In this document: positions 24,421-33,412 of the stretch, one piece after another
Layout: every line of letters starts with the position of its first letter
Position numbering within the stretch: the stretch's first letter is position 1
Assembly (NCBI GenBank): GCA_003252515.1
Contig: QKDR01000177.1
Span: forward strand, 1 to 41,989
Origin: Candidatus Delongbacteria bacterium
GTDB taxonomy: Bacteria > UBA4055
Length of the DNA stretch: 41,989 nt
Direction: 5' to 3'
The notes under the pieces: generated by a model
The model's database searches: none
The model's input: only the letters and a program-made list of their open reading frames with translations
What the model was told of the DNA's origin: nothing
Program-made: the position numbers and the translations under genes

Positions 24421-25449
24421 ATGACTAAATATATTTTCATACCAGCAACAATATTTCTAATAATTTTATATTCCTGTGGTGATAGCAATAAAAAAATACT
24501 TACTAAATATAAAGATTCATTTTATAAAACTGATATCACAGACACGATAATGAATTACTTCACTGGAAATAAAAAAAACATCTTATTTAGATATTATGCT
24601 TGTTCCGCCAACCATAGATTAATTTATATGAACTCAATCCAGAAATATTATCCTAAAGTAATTGTTTGTAATGAAATACATGATGAACAAATCAATGAAT
24701 CAGGTAGTATTGAAAACTTATCTATTATTTTTGATTCTTCAAGTAAATTAACAGTTGACAATGAACAATTTACTAACATAGTAAATGGTGAAAATATATT
24801 AATCAAAATGAGAAATCTGTCAGTAGCTAGTAATAAGCCATACGACGTATTAAAAGAAAACAATATTTCTATTGACACCACTAAGTATAAATCCAAATTA
24901 CTAATTAGAGGAAAAGAAATAGCATTTTATAATGAAGAATATTCAGCAGACACAACTAGAATTGATTGCATTACCAAAATAAATAATTTATATGAATTTT
25001 TAAATTCATTTAAAAGTTTTTTAGATGATAATTATACCGAAAATGAATTTATTAAAAAATTACCTGATAATTCGTATACTTTAGCAAACTCAAATGAAGA
25101 GAAAAGAGACAACATAAAGCTTACTTTCAATTCAAATCATTTATATGTAGAAGGATATTTAAATATGCTTGAGAAAGGATTCATCTTTGTAAAAGTATTA
25201 AATAAAGATAAGTTCTTTAATGAGGATTTAGTAACGGATTCTTACCAAACAAGAGAATACATAGGATGGTCTAATGATGCAGATTACCTCTTTTATTTTA
25301 ATTTAGGTAGAATTCATTTAAGCGGAGAAAAAAATATAGATATCAACGCTGAAATACAATTATGGTTTCATTCACAAACAAAAAACGAAAATCAATTAGT
25401 ACTAACAGAAGATATGATAATAAAACTCAAAGATTATAATAATTGGTAG
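24421..25449 (+). CDS. AT-rich lipoprotein of unknown function, 342 residues
   Basis: It starts 12 bp after giant 1 with AGGAG ten bases before the ATG. A type II signal peptide ends in lipobox LYSC (Cys19), followed by 'GDSNKK', so the mature protein is anchored in a membrane facing the periplasm or the surface. The rest is rich in Asn, Lys, Ile, Tyr and Asp, with no recognised motif. Codon and base use are among the most AT-rich of the window. Its place directly behind the variable C-terminal domain of giant 1, in the same transcript, is the arrangement of effector-immunity or secreted-partner pairs. It could equally be an accessory surface lipoprotein. The function is unknown. Confidence 0.75.
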   Translation: MTKYIFIPATIFLIILYSCGDSNKKILTKYKDSFYKTDITDTIMNYFTGNKKNILFRYYACSANHRLIYMNSIQKYYPKVIVCNEIHDEQINESGSIENLSIIFDSSSKLTVDNEQFTNIVNGENILIKMRNLSVASNKPYDVLKENNISIDTTKYKSKLLIRGKEIAFYNEEYSADTTRIDCITKINNLYEFLNSFKSFLDDNYTENEFIKKLPDNSYTLANSNEEKRDNIKLTFNSNHLYVEGYLNMLEKGFIFVKVLNKDKFFNEDLVTDSYQTREYIGWSNDADYLFYFNLGRIHLSGEKNIDINAEIQLWFHSQTKNENQLVLTEDMIIKLKDYNNW

Positions 25450-25484
25450 AACTAATAATAAGTTAATTTTTTAGGAGTTTTTTT

Positions 25485-28400
25485 ATGAAGATAGTAATTG
25501 AAATACGCAATAGAGTATTCTTTGTTGTATTCTTATTATTTATTTCTAATTCTTTTGGTGATAATATTACCACGAAAATAACTGATAAAAAAGTAGAAAA
25601 TACAACAACTCATAACGTTTGCACTGTTACTGAATTTGACGATTACTCAGAACAGGATGTTTTGAGTGGCAAAGTTATAATAAAGACTGAGGAATCTGAT
25701 CTGCAATATGATTTGGATAATTATTCTCATAATGGAGGCAATTCTTCAAAAGGCGGTAGTAAAACTGATGATGACGATGAGTGCCCATGCGGGGATTGCG
25801 GCGGACCGGACGGAGGAGGCGGTGTAAGAGTAGCCACTTCTCATGACCCCAATGATATCTTGGGTCCTGCGGGATATGGAGATGAGAAATTTATAAACGG
25901 CTCTTCTAAAATTCAATATACGATTCAATTCGAAAATGATCCCGAATTCGCAACCGCCCCTGCACAGGAGGTTTTTATTGAACAAATTATTGATAATGAT
26001 TTAAACTTCAAATCGTACAGAGTAAGTAATTTCGGTTTTGGCAATTACATTTTTGAAGTATCTACAACTAAACCTTTTTATCAGACACGAATTGACCTTG
26101 TAGACTCTTTAGGGATATATTTGGATTTTCTTGCAGGTACTAATCTGGAAGAAAACAAATTATTCTGGATTCTCAGATCAATTGATCCTGAAACCGGTAT
26201 GACGCCGGAAGATCCCATGAAAGGGTTTCTTCAGGTGAACGACGATACAGGAAGAGGAGAAGGATTCGTCTCATATACAATATACCCTAAAGATGAGTAC
26301 ATTCCTGAAGAAGGTGCCGAAGAACAAGCTATTACCACTGGAACCGAAATAATTGCTCAGGCGGAAATTGTGTTCGACGTCAATGCCCCTATCAAAACTC
26401 CTGAAATAAAACATACTTTGGATTTTGAAAAACCTGTTAGCCATATTACAAACATAAGTCTTTCCGGAACATCCTATATAGTCGAATGGGAACCGGATTA
26501 TACCGCACTGGGATCAGAAGTTAAAGATTATAAAATTTATTACTCCAAGGATGATAAACCTTTTGAAGTATGGATCGAAAACACCACAGACAACAATGCT
26601 GTATTCACACCTGCGGAGGACGGGTGTTATAAATTTTATTCCATAGCAAGAAGTAATGTCAATATAATTGAGGATGAGAAAAATACTACTGAGTTTGAGA
26701 TAAAAGTAGGAACTCAGATAGAACTGAAGTTCATTTCGGAAAGTCCTATAGAAATCACAGAAAATGAGGATGCGGAATTTAATTATAATCTTTCAAATTT
26801 CTCTGATGTAATATCATTCAAAAATATCACTGATCCTGACTATCCCGTTGATATTCCCATAAGTAATTTAAATTGGAAAATAGCGGATAATGATTTCTTG
26901 AATTATGCTTTCTTTGAGAATGAGTCCGTTACAAAGATTAAATTTTCACCTATGCTTGACTGGAACGGGACTGATGAGATGACAATTATAGCTTCTTATA
27001 AAGATTATTCAGCTTCTCATCATTACAATGTGATATTAAATCCCGTGCAGGATGATCCGAAAATTTATAAAGAGTATATTGACAAAGAAATTAATTTCAC
27101 AGAACAAATGGACTTTAAACCGTTTGAGATTGATCTGTTAGAATATTTTTATGAACCTGACGGTGATCCGATTTTCTTTTCATTTACGACTAATGATGAA
27201 TCAAATCCTGTTGCAAGCTATAATTTGGTTGACAGTAAGCTGAACATATCCAGTTTATTGCACACTATCGGATCGGTAACAATCACCGTGTCAGCATCTG
27301 ACGATCCTCCGTCAGGCGATGATCTGACTACTACTAAAACTAAAAGTAAAAACAAAATACTTAACAGAAGCACAAGTACCGATTCGTCAATAAAAAACAC
27401 AAAAGAAAATCCGACTCTACAATTCGAACTGAAGGTCGATCTGCCGTCAGACGTTTTCTATGTTTCAGAAAATATTCCCGACTTAAATCGGGACATTGAT
27501 TTCAGTCCTTTTGAAATTGATCTTAATGATCATTTTAAAACAGTTGAAGGTAATACATTAGTATATTCAGTAAATTACGACACAGAAACAATTGCATGTA
27601 AGATCTCAGATAATATTTTATCAGTCACTAGCATACCGGATGCAACCGGTGAGACTGAAATCACGGTAACGGCCACTGACGAAGCTTTTCAAATGAGTCT
27701 CACCGATGATTTTATAATAAGTATACAGACTATCAACAGCGCTTCGCCCGAACCGTTAACTGGACAAAATACAATTTATGTCGCAATTGCAAATTATTCC
27801 GATGAGATCGGAAACATGAAACTGAGCTTCGAATCTGGAGACGGATTACTTTTTAAAGTTCTTCAAGGTGAGGAGGAAATATCTGTAAGCGAAATAGTAA
27901 CATATTCATATTTTGATTATATCGAACAGGCTGTCCAGCATTATTTTTCCACAATGACCGGCGGAAAACTGAATATAACTGTAAAAATATTGAGTCCTAA
28001 TCAAGCTTCAAATGAAGTATGGTCATTGCAGGAAAGAAACCACTATGAAGATATGCCTGAATACCAAAGAAGATCTGCTTTGATCAATGATCTTGAACAG
28101 GCTATGATAAATTCCGGTAATACATTAATCTCTGATTTAATAAATCAGGACAAACAAAGCAATGAAAAAGTATTCTTAAACTATATTCTGCCTGATTATG
28201 ACAATGATATCGGTTATATAAGAGGTAATAACACTGAAACACAATTGGAGACCGGCGTGAGTTTTGATAAGATACTCAGGAAAATGGTTCAGCAGCTGTG
28301 CGTAACTACTTTGGATATCGGATACAAAGGTTATGACGTGAATGAATCCTATTTCGACGGTTACATTGGCACACAATTTATGGGAAGAGCAGGTTCACAG

Positions 28401-31361
28401 ACAGGTCCTTATGATATAATGTTCAAAAGCGACAGATTGTACGACATCAGTCCGTATTCTCTATACGGATTGAACCAGATACATTCTCAGGACCTGTTTA
28501 GACAAGGCTATATTGACACTGACGTGTTAACTGCCGATGAATCAAATATCCTCGTAAGCGGAGAAAACTCTTATGAAGTACGGCTCACTTCTTTGAGAGA
28601 TCAGTCGGTCAAGACGCAAACAAAGTCTAAAACAGACGATAAAGAATCTGTACAGGCAAAACTTGTTAAGGTTCCGCTGAATATAAGTGAATCAGAAAGC
28701 CGTGATAATGCTTTCCCTGATGGTACCATGACCGACAAACAGTATTTCCTGATAGAATTCAAAAATTCGACAGGATATGACGAACTGTCTCCTTTCGAAC
28801 AGGAAAATGATAGCAGAGGAATTTTAATTTCTCACGTTATAAATGCCGATGGCTATATTGAAAATGATAGAGCATCATCTGTCGTTGATATTGAAGCGGC
28901 TACACCTTTTCCGGTAAATTACAGAGATCCATCCCAGACAAATATTAACGATCAGGATTATAACGGGTCATTCTACAACGGAAGAGAAATAAATGACTGG
29001 CTGGATGATTTCAATGATAATGATTATGCTCTTGAAGGAGGAATATCATCACCTGATCAAACAGAAGGCACCTGCAGTCTGCCGTCCGATTTTTTCAATA
29101 TGGATAGAAATAAATTCACACCAGTTACAAGACCGTCTTCGGATTCGTGGAAAAATAATGATACACATGTAGGCGTTTTTATTGACAACATTGATTATTC
29201 ACAGAATTATGCCGATATCAGAATATACAGAAATTACTGGTCGAAACCTGTTGAGGAAGATACAAGAGTTGCCGGAATAGGTTATTTCGGCGAAAATTTC
29301 ACAGTTGAGAACGATGCTGAACTCACTATCGGATCAGACGCTGTTCCGGCGGGAAATACCATATTTACAGTATTAAGCGGTTCTGTTATGACAATATCCG
29401 CCAATTCCATATTAAAATTAACAGATAATTCATCATTAATCGTTGAAGAAGGCGGAAACATTGTTTTCGAACCAGGTTCTCAATTAATAATTGAAGGTAA
29501 TGCAAGCATAAAGACATACGACACGGGTCTTGAGGAAAATTGCAAACTCGTTTTAAATGATGATTCCAAATTGAGGATTTTGGAAGGATGTTTTTTGAAT
29601 ATGTATTCATTATCAAGTCTTGAATTACACAAAAATTCCGAACTGATTATCGAGAAAGACGCATTTTTTTATATTTGGCATACTACTGATAACTATGTAT
29701 ATGAAAATTCGAAACTAACAGTAGAAGATTATGGTAAATTTCATTCTCTCGGTACCAGATTAGTAGGAGGACCTGCCAGATATATTTATGTAAACGACGA
29801 AATACCATCGTATGGAATATATTGGTATGGAATTTATGCAGGTGTAGGCAGCGAGATAAAAATTAATTATTCCGAAATGGATAACGCAAACTATATTATA
29901 AACGGAAGCCCGGGCTCCTGTATAATAAACAATTCCGTATTTACTAACTGCAGACACGGTGTAAATCTAATTTATTGCAATAATTATTCGATTTATAATA
30001 ATTCAATAAGCGGTTACAATTTAGAAGGAAGTAACAGAAACGCAGGATTATTCTTTTCTCTCTCTGAAGGAAACATACTACAAAATACTATATCGGATTT
30101 TAACAGCGGCGTTACAATTACATCCTGCTCGCCTGTTTTCATGAAAAATACAATAATGAATAACAATAGATATGGTATGTGGTTACTCGGCAATAATTCA
30201 TATGCATGGCTTGCAGATCCTTTTGTATCTGATATTTATGCATCAAACACTTTAAATAATGTCATTAAAAACAATGGAATTAATTATACAGGCGGATCAC
30301 AGATCTACCTAGAAGAACCTTCAAATATTTATTTAACTCAAGGATTAAACAATATCTTTTCAGACGGGAATACAAATCCTTGTATAAAAACCAGCCCGGT
30401 GCTGAAAACGAAAGCAAATGACGATGTCACACCAGAACCTAAAATTGAGATCAAAGCAATTCTGAATTATTGGGGAGCGGAACAAGTTACGTCATCCTTT
30501 TTCGATTTATCTTCAAATTATAAGATCACTTATATGCCATTTCTTGAAGCACCTCTGGCTTCACCCGGAACTGTAAAGCCTTATGGACTTGCTCCGGTCG
30601 CTTCCGCAGTATTAGAAGCAATGGAAGCTGAAATTCTCGGTAATTACAATGATGCACAAACACTCTTCAAAAATATAATTGAAGAAAATCCTTTTGAAGA
30701 AGAATCATATGTATCTTACAGCGAATTACCAGACAATTATCTGGCTCTTGATGAGGATCCGATTGCTCTGATAGAAGATTACGATGAAATGCTAAATGAA
30801 AACGGAACCAAGATTCATCCGAAATTTTTTAAAGAGATGAAAATCATAACAAACTTAAAATCAAGACAATATGAACAGGCAATTTCATTAGCACAGGAGA
30901 TGAAAGAACAGTCTGTAACATTAAAGGATTCCCTTCTCGCAGATATTGATATTGAAGTCGCTCTAATGATGAAAAACGCAGAAAGCACGAAAAAAGAGAA
31001 AGATGCCGTAGCTAAAAACCTTGATAAAATCAACCAGATCCTTGATATTCTTTCAAACAGAAAAGAAAGCGGTGTTGAAGAGCTTCTTCTACCTTCTAAA
31101 TATGCTTTACATCAGAATTATCCGAATCCTTTTAATCCCGTGACCACGATAAAATATGATCTTCCTGAAGAAAGTTATGTAAAAATGCTGATCTATAATA
31201 CTAAAGGCGAAATGGTAACTAAATTGATTGACAGTCAAATTGAAGCTGGTTTCCATCAGGTAATATTTGATGCGTCCAAATACTCTAATGGAGTTTATTA
31301 TTATTCGCTTCTGTTGAACGGAAAATGCATAGCGACAAAGAAAATGGCAATTATAAAATAG
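25485..31361 (+). CDS. Giant T9SS cargo protein with DPND, cadherin-like, degenerate M6-like and beta-helix domains, 1958 residues
   Basis: AGGAG precedes the ATG; the signal peptide ends near 'NSFG'. Order: a polar linker with 'DDDDECPCGDCGGPDGGGG' (about 95-115). A 'SHDPNDILGPAGYG ... FENDPEFATAPAQEVFI ... IVFDVNAPI' domain (119-312). An FN3-like domain (319-405). Three cadherin/Ig-like repeats (about 420-750). A region (764-1132) resembling M6 immune-inhibitor-A peptidases ('GPYDIMFKSDRLYDISPYSL', 'QYFLIEFKNSTGYDE', 'RGILISHV') but without HExxH. Beta-strand repeats (1269-1405), a beta-helix (1436-1579) and a helical TPR-like part (1702-1859). Last is a type A T9SS sorting domain (1869-1958, 'YPNPFNPVTTIKYDLPE' to 'NGVYYYSLLLNGK'). 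It is exported across the outer membrane and cleaved or anchored by the T9SS. Confidence 0.88.
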   Translation: MKIVIEIRNRVFFVVFLLFISNSFGDNITTKITDKKVENTTTHNVCTVTEFDDYSEQDVLSGKVIIKTEESDLQYDLDNYSHNGGNSSKGGSKTDDDDECPCGDCGGPDGGGGVRVATSHDPNDILGPAGYGDEKFINGSSKIQYTIQFENDPEFATAPAQEVFIEQIIDNDLNFKSYRVSNFGFGNYIFEVSTTKPFYQTRIDLVDSLGIYLDFLAGTNLEENKLFWILRSIDPETGMTPEDPMKGFLQVNDDTGRGEGFVSYTIYPKDEYIPEEGAEEQAITTGTEIIAQAEIVFDVNAPIKTPEIKHTLDFEKPVSHITNISLSGTSYIVEWEPDYTALGSEVKDYKIYYSKDDKPFEVWIENTTDNNAVFTPAEDGCYKFYSIARSNVNIIEDEKNTTEFEIKVGTQIELKFISESPIEITENEDAEFNYNLSNFSDVISFKNITDPDYPVDIPISNLNWKIADNDFLNYAFFENESVTKIKFSPMLDWNGTDEMTIIASYKDYSASHHYNVILNPVQDDPKIYKEYIDKEINFTEQMDFKPFEIDLLEYFYEPDGDPIFFSFTTNDESNPVASYNLVDSKLNISSLLHTIGSVTITVSASDDPPSGDDLTTTKTKSKNKILNRSTSTDSSIKNTKENPTLQFELKVDLPSDVFYVSENIPDLNRDIDFSPFEIDLNDHFKTVEGNTLVYSVNYDTETIACKISDNILSVTSIPDATGETEITVTATDEAFQMSLTDDFIISIQTINSASPEPLTGQNTIYVAIANYSDEIGNMKLSFESGDGLLFKVLQGEEEISVSEIVTYSYFDYIEQAVQHYFSTMTGGKLNITVKILSPNQASNEVWSLQERNHYEDMPEYQRRSALINDLEQAMINSGNTLISDLINQDKQSNEKVFLNYILPDYDNDIGYIRGNNTETQLETGVSFDKILRKMVQQLCVTTLDIGYKGYDVNESYFDGYIGTQFMGRAGSQTGPYDIMFKSDRLYDISPYSLYGLNQIHSQDLFRQGYIDTDVLTADESNILVSGENSYEVRLTSLRDQSVKTQTKSKTDDKESVQAKLVKVPLNISESESRDNAFPDGTMTDKQYFLIEFKNSTGYDELSPFEQENDSRGILISHVINADGYIENDRASSVVDIEAATPFPVNYRDPSQTNINDQDYNGSFYNGREINDWLDDFNDNDYALEGGISSPDQTEGTCSLPSDFFNMDRNKFTPVTRPSSDSWKNNDTHVGVFIDNIDYSQNYADIRIYRNYWSKPVEEDTRVAGIGYFGENFTVENDAELTIGSDAVPAGNTIFTVLSGSVMTISANSILKLTDNSSLIVEEGGNIVFEPGSQLIIEGNASIKTYDTGLEENCKLVLNDDSKLRILEGCFLNMYSLSSLELHKNSELIIEKDAFFYIWHTTDNYVYENSKLTVEDYGKFHSLGTRLVGGPARYIYVNDEIPSYGIYWYGIYAGVGSEIKINYSEMDNANYIINGSPGSCIINNSVFTNCRHGVNLIYCNNYSIYNNSISGYNLEGSNRNAGLFFSLSEGNILQNTISDFNSGVTITSCSPVFMKNTIMNNNRYGMWLLGNNSYAWLADPFVSDIYASNTLNNVIKNNGINYTGGSQIYLEEPSNIYLTQGLNNIFSDGNTNPCIKTSPVLKTKANDDVTPEPKIEIKAILNYWGAEQVTSSFFDLSSNYKITYMPFLEAPLASPGTVKPYGLAPVASAVLEAMEAEILGNYNDAQTLFKNIIEENPFEEESYVSYSELPDNYLALDEDPIALIEDYDEMLNENGTKIHPKFFKEMKIITNLKSRQYEQAISLAQEMKEQSVTLKDSLLADIDIEVALMMKNAESTKKEKDAVAKNLDKINQILDILSNRKESGVEELLLPSKYALHQNYPNPFNPVTTIKYDLPEESYVKMLIYNTKGEMVTKLIDSQIEAGFHQVIFDASKYSNGVYYYSLLLNGKCIATKKMAIIK

Positions 31362-31370
31362 TATACCCGT

Positions 31371-31398
31371 AAAAGGCAGGTTTCAGCACCTGCCTTTT
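31371..31398 (+). terminator. Rho-independent terminator of the giant-protein operon
   Basis: AAAAGGCAGGT-TTCAGC-ACCTGCCTTTT, an eleven-pair stem ten bases after the stop codon of giant 2, followed by AATTTT. It closes the three-gene operon. Confidence 0.88.
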
Positions 31399-31458
31399 AA
31401 TTTTCTGTGGCATTTCATCCTAAAACTTCTTACTTTCCATTCGGTATAAGGAAGAAAA

Positions 31459-32718
31459 ATGAAACTGAAGAGCCTTATAAATATCTCTGAGACTTATTTC
31501 AGGCACAAAAACCGATTCAGACTGCAGGTGTTCATCGTATTCTCACTGATGTTCTTCCTGTTATTTTTCATTATATCGTTCTCATCGACTTTTCACTCTA
31601 CGATCAAAAAAATATTCAGCTCCGAGAACAATACTTTCATTACGATCGCGCCCAAAGAAACGGAAGTGGGTGTATTCAAGTTCAATACTCCTTCGCTGTT
31701 CGGGAAAGGCGAGCTTGACGATAAAGACCTTGAATTTTTCAGATCGATAGAGGGTGTCACCGAAGCGAGCCCGACATACAACCTTGACGCGCCTGCGCAC
31801 ATGAGCGGACAGCTCTTCGACTTCGGCTACGGTACCGACCTTTCAATTTTCGGGGAGGACAGACCGTTCAAGGGTCTGTGGTACAGTAAAAAGAATACCG
31901 ACGCAGTAAGAGCGATCGCATCTTCTAAGCTGCTGGATATATATAATTCGAGCTTCGCTCCTGCTAACGACCTGCCTAAGATGACGGAAAAGATCCTCGT
32001 TGGAAGAAAGTTCGACCTGACAACGGGTGAGAGTACCATAAGCGAAGGTACCGGGAAGACGCATAAGATGAAAGTAACGATAATCGGCACAGATAAAGAT
32101 GTTCCATTCCTCGGACTGACTGTCCCCGAAGTTACTCTCAGACAGGTAGCGGAAAAGATCGGGGCACCGGTCACTCTTGCAAACGTCAAGATATATTTTA
32201 CGACTTCCGCCGATCTGATAAAAGGTTCCGACAGGATCGAAAGGAAAGGCTACAGGATACTCGAGAACGAGAACGACATATTCAGGACGATCAACCGCTA
32301 TATTTCGAGGATGGATTATTTCCTCTTCCTGCCCGTCGCTTTCATACTTCTGGTGATCGTGCTTTTCGTTCAGAACCAGATCAGATATATGCTTCTTTAT
32401 CTCAGAAAAGAGATCGGAATTCAGATGGCGATAGGCGCATACGACAGGGACATTATAATCATCTGGCTGTTCCAGTACGCTAAATATATTTTCTACGGAA
32501 TGATAGCCGGAGCAGGAGCGGCTTTCGTGCTGATAAAGTTGTTCATGCTTGCTAATGACAACACCGTGATCTCCAGAATGATCCAGACCGAATTCAGCTT
32601 CGGGACTTTCACACTGACATCAGCATTCCTTGTTACCGGCGGTATTTTCTACATTTATTATAAGATCAGGAATTTCTTAAAAACGGGAAGCATAATTTCC
32701 CTTATGAGCAACGATTAG
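31459..32718 (+). CDS. FtsX/MacB-type ABC transporter permease
   Basis: 419 residues. It has an N-terminal transmembrane helix (about 23-45), then a long extracytoplasmic domain (about 46-285) of the MacB periplasmic type ('TFITIAPKETEVG ... RSIEGVTEASPTY ... ILVGRKF'). Three C-terminal helices (about 290-315, 340-365, 385-405) carry the FtsX motif 'IRYMLLYLRKEIGIQMAIGA'. This is the topology of permeases that export lipoproteins or peptides or do mechanical work in the periplasm. No ATPase gene lies beside it; TupC is tied to its own permease, so the partner must be elsewhere. AAGGAAG precedes the ATG. The 3' end overlaps that of rlmB by 17 bp. Confidence 0.85.
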   Translation: MKLKSLINISETYFRHKNRFRLQVFIVFSLMFFLLFFIISFSSTFHSTIKKIFSSENNTFITIAPKETEVGVFKFNTPSLFGKGELDDKDLEFFRSIEGVTEASPTYNLDAPAHMSGQLFDFGYGTDLSIFGEDRPFKGLWYSKKNTDAVRAIASSKLLDIYNSSFAPANDLPKMTEKILVGRKFDLTTGESTISEGTGKTHKMKVTIIGTDKDVPFLGLTVPEVTLRQVAEKIGAPVTLANVKIYFTTSADLIKGSDRIERKGYRILENENDIFRTINRYISRMDYFLFLPVAFILLVIVLFVQNQIRYMLLYLRKEIGIQMAIGAYDRDIIIIWLFQYAKYIFYGMIAGAGAAFVLIKLFMLANDNTVISRMIQTEFSFGTFTLTSAFLVTGGIFYIYYKIRNFLKTGSIISLMSND

Positions 32719-33412
32719 CGTTCCTCTTCCTCTCGAACAAAACAAGCGCGGCGGCAACTGACGCGTTTAACGATTCAACGCCGTTGTCAAGTGGTATGCT
32801 TACGATGTCGTCGCATTTCTCCTTCACGAGGTGCCTTAAACCTTTTCCCTCGCTACCGATCACGATTGCTGCTTTTGCCGTGAAGTCGTAGCCTTCGAAA
32901 AGCGGCCTGCCGTCCATGTCCGTGCCCGTGACCCAGAACCCCTTCTCCTGAAGGTATTCCAGCGCCTGCACCACATTCTTCACACGGCACACCTTTAGCT
33001 TGAATATATTTCCAGCGGACGCGCTTACAGCGACATCGGTCACGGAGGCAGAGTTCCGCTCGGGGATTACGAGGGCTCCACATCCTGACGCAGCCGCGGA
33101 CCTTGCGATCGCTCCCAGATTGTGCGGATCTTCGATCCCGTCAAGGACGACCACGCATTCGAGCGGATCGAAGTCGATCTCTTCCAGCTTGAGATATCTG
33201 AACTCCGACACGAACGCCGTGATCCCGCTTCCCTCTCCCCTTCCGGTCTCAGGAGCGAAATCATATCTGACTTTCTTCTCGCGGCAGAGTTTTATCACAG
33301 CTTCGGATTTGGGACCTTTCAGCCCTTTGCCGATCACTATTTTCTCTATCCTCGACGGATCGTTCTCAAGCAGTTCGATGACCGCGTTCTTTGATGTGAT
33401 CTTTTCTGTCAT
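32702..33412 (-). CDS. rlmB: SpoU/TrmH-family rRNA methyltransferase, RlmB-like
   Basis: 236 residues, typical for RlmB, which 2'-O-methylates G2251 of 23S rRNA. The N-terminal L30e-like substrate-binding domain (about 1-75, 'NAVIELLENDPSRIEKIVI') is followed by the knotted SPOUT fold. Its three motifs are 'LDGIEDPHNLGAIARSAAAS' (about 90-110), 'IVIGSEGKGLRHLVKEKCD' (about 185-203) and 'IPLDNGVESLNASVAAALVL' (about 207-227). The start ATG at 33412 lies inside the end of the aminotransferase gene, 47 bp overlapping in another frame, with AAGGGG ten bases upstream. The family is certain; the exact position modified is inferred. Confidence 0.92.
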   Translation of the reverse strand: MTEKITSKNAVIELLENDPSRIEKIVIGKGLKGPKSEAVIKLCREKKVRYDFAPETGRGEGSGITAFVSEFRYLKLEEIDFDPLECVVVLDGIEDPHNLGAIARSAAASGCGALVIPERNSASVTDVAVSASAGNIFKLKVCRVKNVVQALEYLQEKGFWVTGTDMDGRPLFEGYDFTAKAAIVIGSEGKGLRHLVKEKCDDIVSIPLDNGVESLNASVAAALVLFERKRNANRCS

